A stretch of 64,000 nucleotides of DNA from Candidatus Berkiella aquae (lineage in GTDB: Bacteria > Pseudomonadota > Gammaproteobacteria > Berkiellales > Berkiellaceae), in NCBI RefSeq assembly GCF_001431295.2, contig NZ_LKAJ02000001.1, positions 248,001 to 312,000 on the forward strand. The letters run 5' to 3'. The translations under genes and the position numbers were made by a program. Positions within the stretch are counted from its first letter, which is position 1, and every line of letters begins with the position of its first letter. Under the pieces are notes generated by a model, which was not told the origin of the DNA, ran no database searches, and worked only from the letters and a program-made list of their open reading frames with translations. This document shows positions 62,666 through 64,000 of this stretch, in pieces.

Positions 62666-64000
62666 CTATCGTTCACATTTCACGATGTCCATATAAGTGT
62701 CTTGTTGTGGCTGTGCTTGCGACCATGGTGCAAGGTCTTGTTGATATTGTTGATACGCTAAGGTTAGGGGATAACCGGCCATTTGTATTTGTGCTAAGAG
62801 CGCACGCCCCTCGTGGCAATGAGCCTCTAGGCGCTCCAGTAATGCGAGATAATGATTTGCTGGTGTATCCTCGACTGGGGGAGCTTCTAATGTGCTGCGA
62901 GTTTCAACATAATACTGTTCTAAATAATCAGCATAATCTTTATGGTTTTGTTGAACAAAGTTAGCAATAGTCTCATGGTTAGCCATCAACCAAGTTAAGC
63001 AGGCATGGGCTGGGACATTGTGAAGAAATTGTTCGTTAATCCAGGCAAGATCCATCTCGTTGCAAGGAGCGAGTATGAACTCGGGCCCGTTGATGCGTGT
63101 TTCATCGATTGTGCTCATGTGCTGGGAAAGTTCACCGTAGCGAATTTCTAGATAGTGATAATAATCTTCTGATAGATTGTGGATGAAGCTTGCAATGTCG
63201 CTATGATTTGCCATCATCCAGGTTAAATAGACTTCAGCAAGGATTTCAGGATCGCTTTCATTACCCTCATTTACCTCTTCCTGTGCAGATTCTTCACAGG
63301 GTAGCGCGGCTGTACTGACTTCTTGCACGGATTCTTCACAGGGTAGCGCGGCTGTTTGCGGACATAATTCAGCAAATTTCGCTAATAATGTTGCTTGATT
63401 GTCAATAAGACGTTGATGATATTCGCAATCTAAATGTTCTTGTACAAATTGTGATAGTTCAGGGTATTGCGTGATGAGCCAGGTTAAACAGGCTTGCACG
63501 TTGTGTTTATTTTGTGCTTGCTCATGAAACCAGTTAAGTCCTGCTTCGCCAAAATTTTCGTCATGGAGTAGCTGTGAATGCATTCTTTCATTATTTAAAA
63601 CAAGGGTTAAAGCATTTCGCGGTGCATTATCATGATGAGATGTCACAAGATCCTGTAAATCAGGATTGAGGGCAATCCTATCCATGGCGCAAATGCCCTG
63701 TTGATTATAAATATAAGGATTGGCACCGTAATGAATAAGATTACGTATTAATTTTTGGAGGTCATGCCTCTTTGAGTGATGCTCTAATGCAAGGTGGAGC
63801 GCTGTATTACCGTCATTATCCTGATGATTAAGATCTTCAGCGCGAATGGCTAAATCTTGTGCGAGATCTTTATTACCATGAATGATTGCCAACTGTAACG
63901 GCGTAAAATCCTGATAGACTTCATTGCTGTCGCAGCCCTGTCCGATGAGAAACCTAATAATATTCCTTGGGGCACCATGACGAATGGCAGTATGTAAAGG
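62666..64000 (-). CDS. Ankyrin-repeat protein with novel C-terminal repeats, 5' truncated by the window
   Basis: The frame is open from 64000, so the N-terminus lies outside; at least 444 residues are visible (a TTG at 63892 is internal). Ankyrin repeats occupy the first ~110 residues, including PLHTAIRHGAPRNIIRFLI, TPLQLAIIHGNKDLA and NTALHLALEHHS. The rest holds three related segments around A-CLTWLI, VYLTWMM and A-CLTWLM, each followed by a stretch ending FVxxxxxxYxxYL. Between the first two is a duplicated 14-residue block AALPCEES. Cytosolic by sequence; an effector role is inferred. Confidence 0.8.
   Translation of the reverse strand, partial: PLHTAIRHGAPRNIIRFLIGQGCDSNEVYQDFTPLQLAIIHGNKDLAQDLAIRAEDLNHQDNDGNTALHLALEHHSKRHDLQKLIRNLIHYGANPYIYNQQGICAMDRIALNPDLQDLVTSHHDNAPRNALTLVLNNERMHSQLLHDENFGEAGLNWFHEQAQNKHNVQACLTWLITQYPELSQFVQEHLDCEYHQRLIDNQATLLAKFAELCPQTAALPCEESVQEVSTAALPCEESAQEEVNEGNESDPEILAEVYLTWMMANHSDIASFIHNLSEDYYHYLEIRYGELSQHMSTIDETRINGPEFILAPCNEMDLAWINEQFLHNVPAHACLTWLMANHETIANFVQQNHKDYADYLEQYYVETRSTLEAPPVEDTPANHYLALLERLEAHCHEGRALLAQIQMAGYPLTLAYQQYQQDLAPWSQAQPQQDTYMDIVKCER
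63288..63355 (-). repeat. 42-bp direct duplication inside the ankyrin gene
   Basis: The 26-base sequence at 63288-63313 recurs exactly at 63330-63355. The period is 42 bases, so the reading frame is kept and the product gains a second 14-residue AALPCEES block. This suggests a recent duplication. Confidence 0.85.

Overview
The window comes from a low-to-mid GC gammaproteobacterium that is most likely host-associated. Housekeeping blocks keep gammaproteobacterial gene orders: pilO-pilP-pilQ-aroK-aroB-damX, rph/yicC, gmk-rpoZ-spoT-recG, coaBC-dut-pgm, rpmB-rpmG, apaG-apaH, and a complete aa3-type cytochrome oxidase cluster. Between them lie genes with eukaryote-like domains: ankyrin repeats, a Dbl-homology RhoGEF-like domain and a synaptobrevin-like R-SNARE. 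That mixture suggests an intracellular member of the Legionellales (Legionella/Coxiella/Berkiella type). This is inference from gene content; there is no rRNA or marker phylogeny here to confirm it.

Layout. 1-6482: end of a type IV pilus operon (PilO tail, PilP, PilQ secretin), then shikimate genes aroK and aroB and a DamX-like AAA/SPOR cell-division protein. 6611-10983: hemE, coaD and a YfhL-type ferredoxin, facing a SulP transporter and RlmI. 11060-14793: a coiled-coil membrane protein and a GldG/GldF-like ABC exporter. 14899-16618: a fatty-acid desaturase and ribosomal proteins L33 and L28. 16803-20555: the RhoGEF-like protein. 20638-27629: pantothenate-to-CoA, dUTPase, phosphomannomutase, DeoC, PyrE, exonuclease III and RNase PH. 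27828-33918: YicC, Gmk, omega, SpoT, RecG. 33949-36531: arginase plus ornithine aminotransferase (arginine to glutamate semialdehyde) and a small phasin-like protein. 36649-41694: an EamA transporter, an ankyrin protein and a 1022-residue protein with a C-terminal 2H phosphoesterase domain. 41856-46531: ferredoxin/rubredoxin reductase, UbiA and zinc uptake ZnuA/ZnuC/ZnuB. 46742-50212: an accessory island (membrane protein with a basic tail, PaaK-like adenylating enzyme, R-SNARE-like protein). 50178-58557: cytochrome c oxidase structural and assembly genes. 58783-61486: ApaH, ApaG, an alpha/beta hydrolase and an HdeD-like protein. 61566-62664: a double-glycine-leader peptide gene with two membrane-protein genes. 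62666-64000: an ankyrin protein that runs off the window edge.

The most notable findings are the R-SNARE-like protein at 49628-50212, whose SNARE motif aligns without gaps to vertebrate synaptobrevin and keeps the zero-layer arginine; the Dbl-type RhoGEF-like protein at 16803-20555, which also carries a divergent repeat array; the microcin-like cassette at 61566-62664, preceded by an 11-bp inverted repeat over a promoter-like sequence; and the 2H phosphoesterase protein at 38626-41694. Together they suggest that core metabolism is interspersed with genes for manipulating host membranes, host GTPases and competitors. Secretion of any of them is not shown by the sequence.

No gap longer than 300 bases lacks a gene. 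I saw no rRNA, tRNA, CRISPR array, transposase or integrase.
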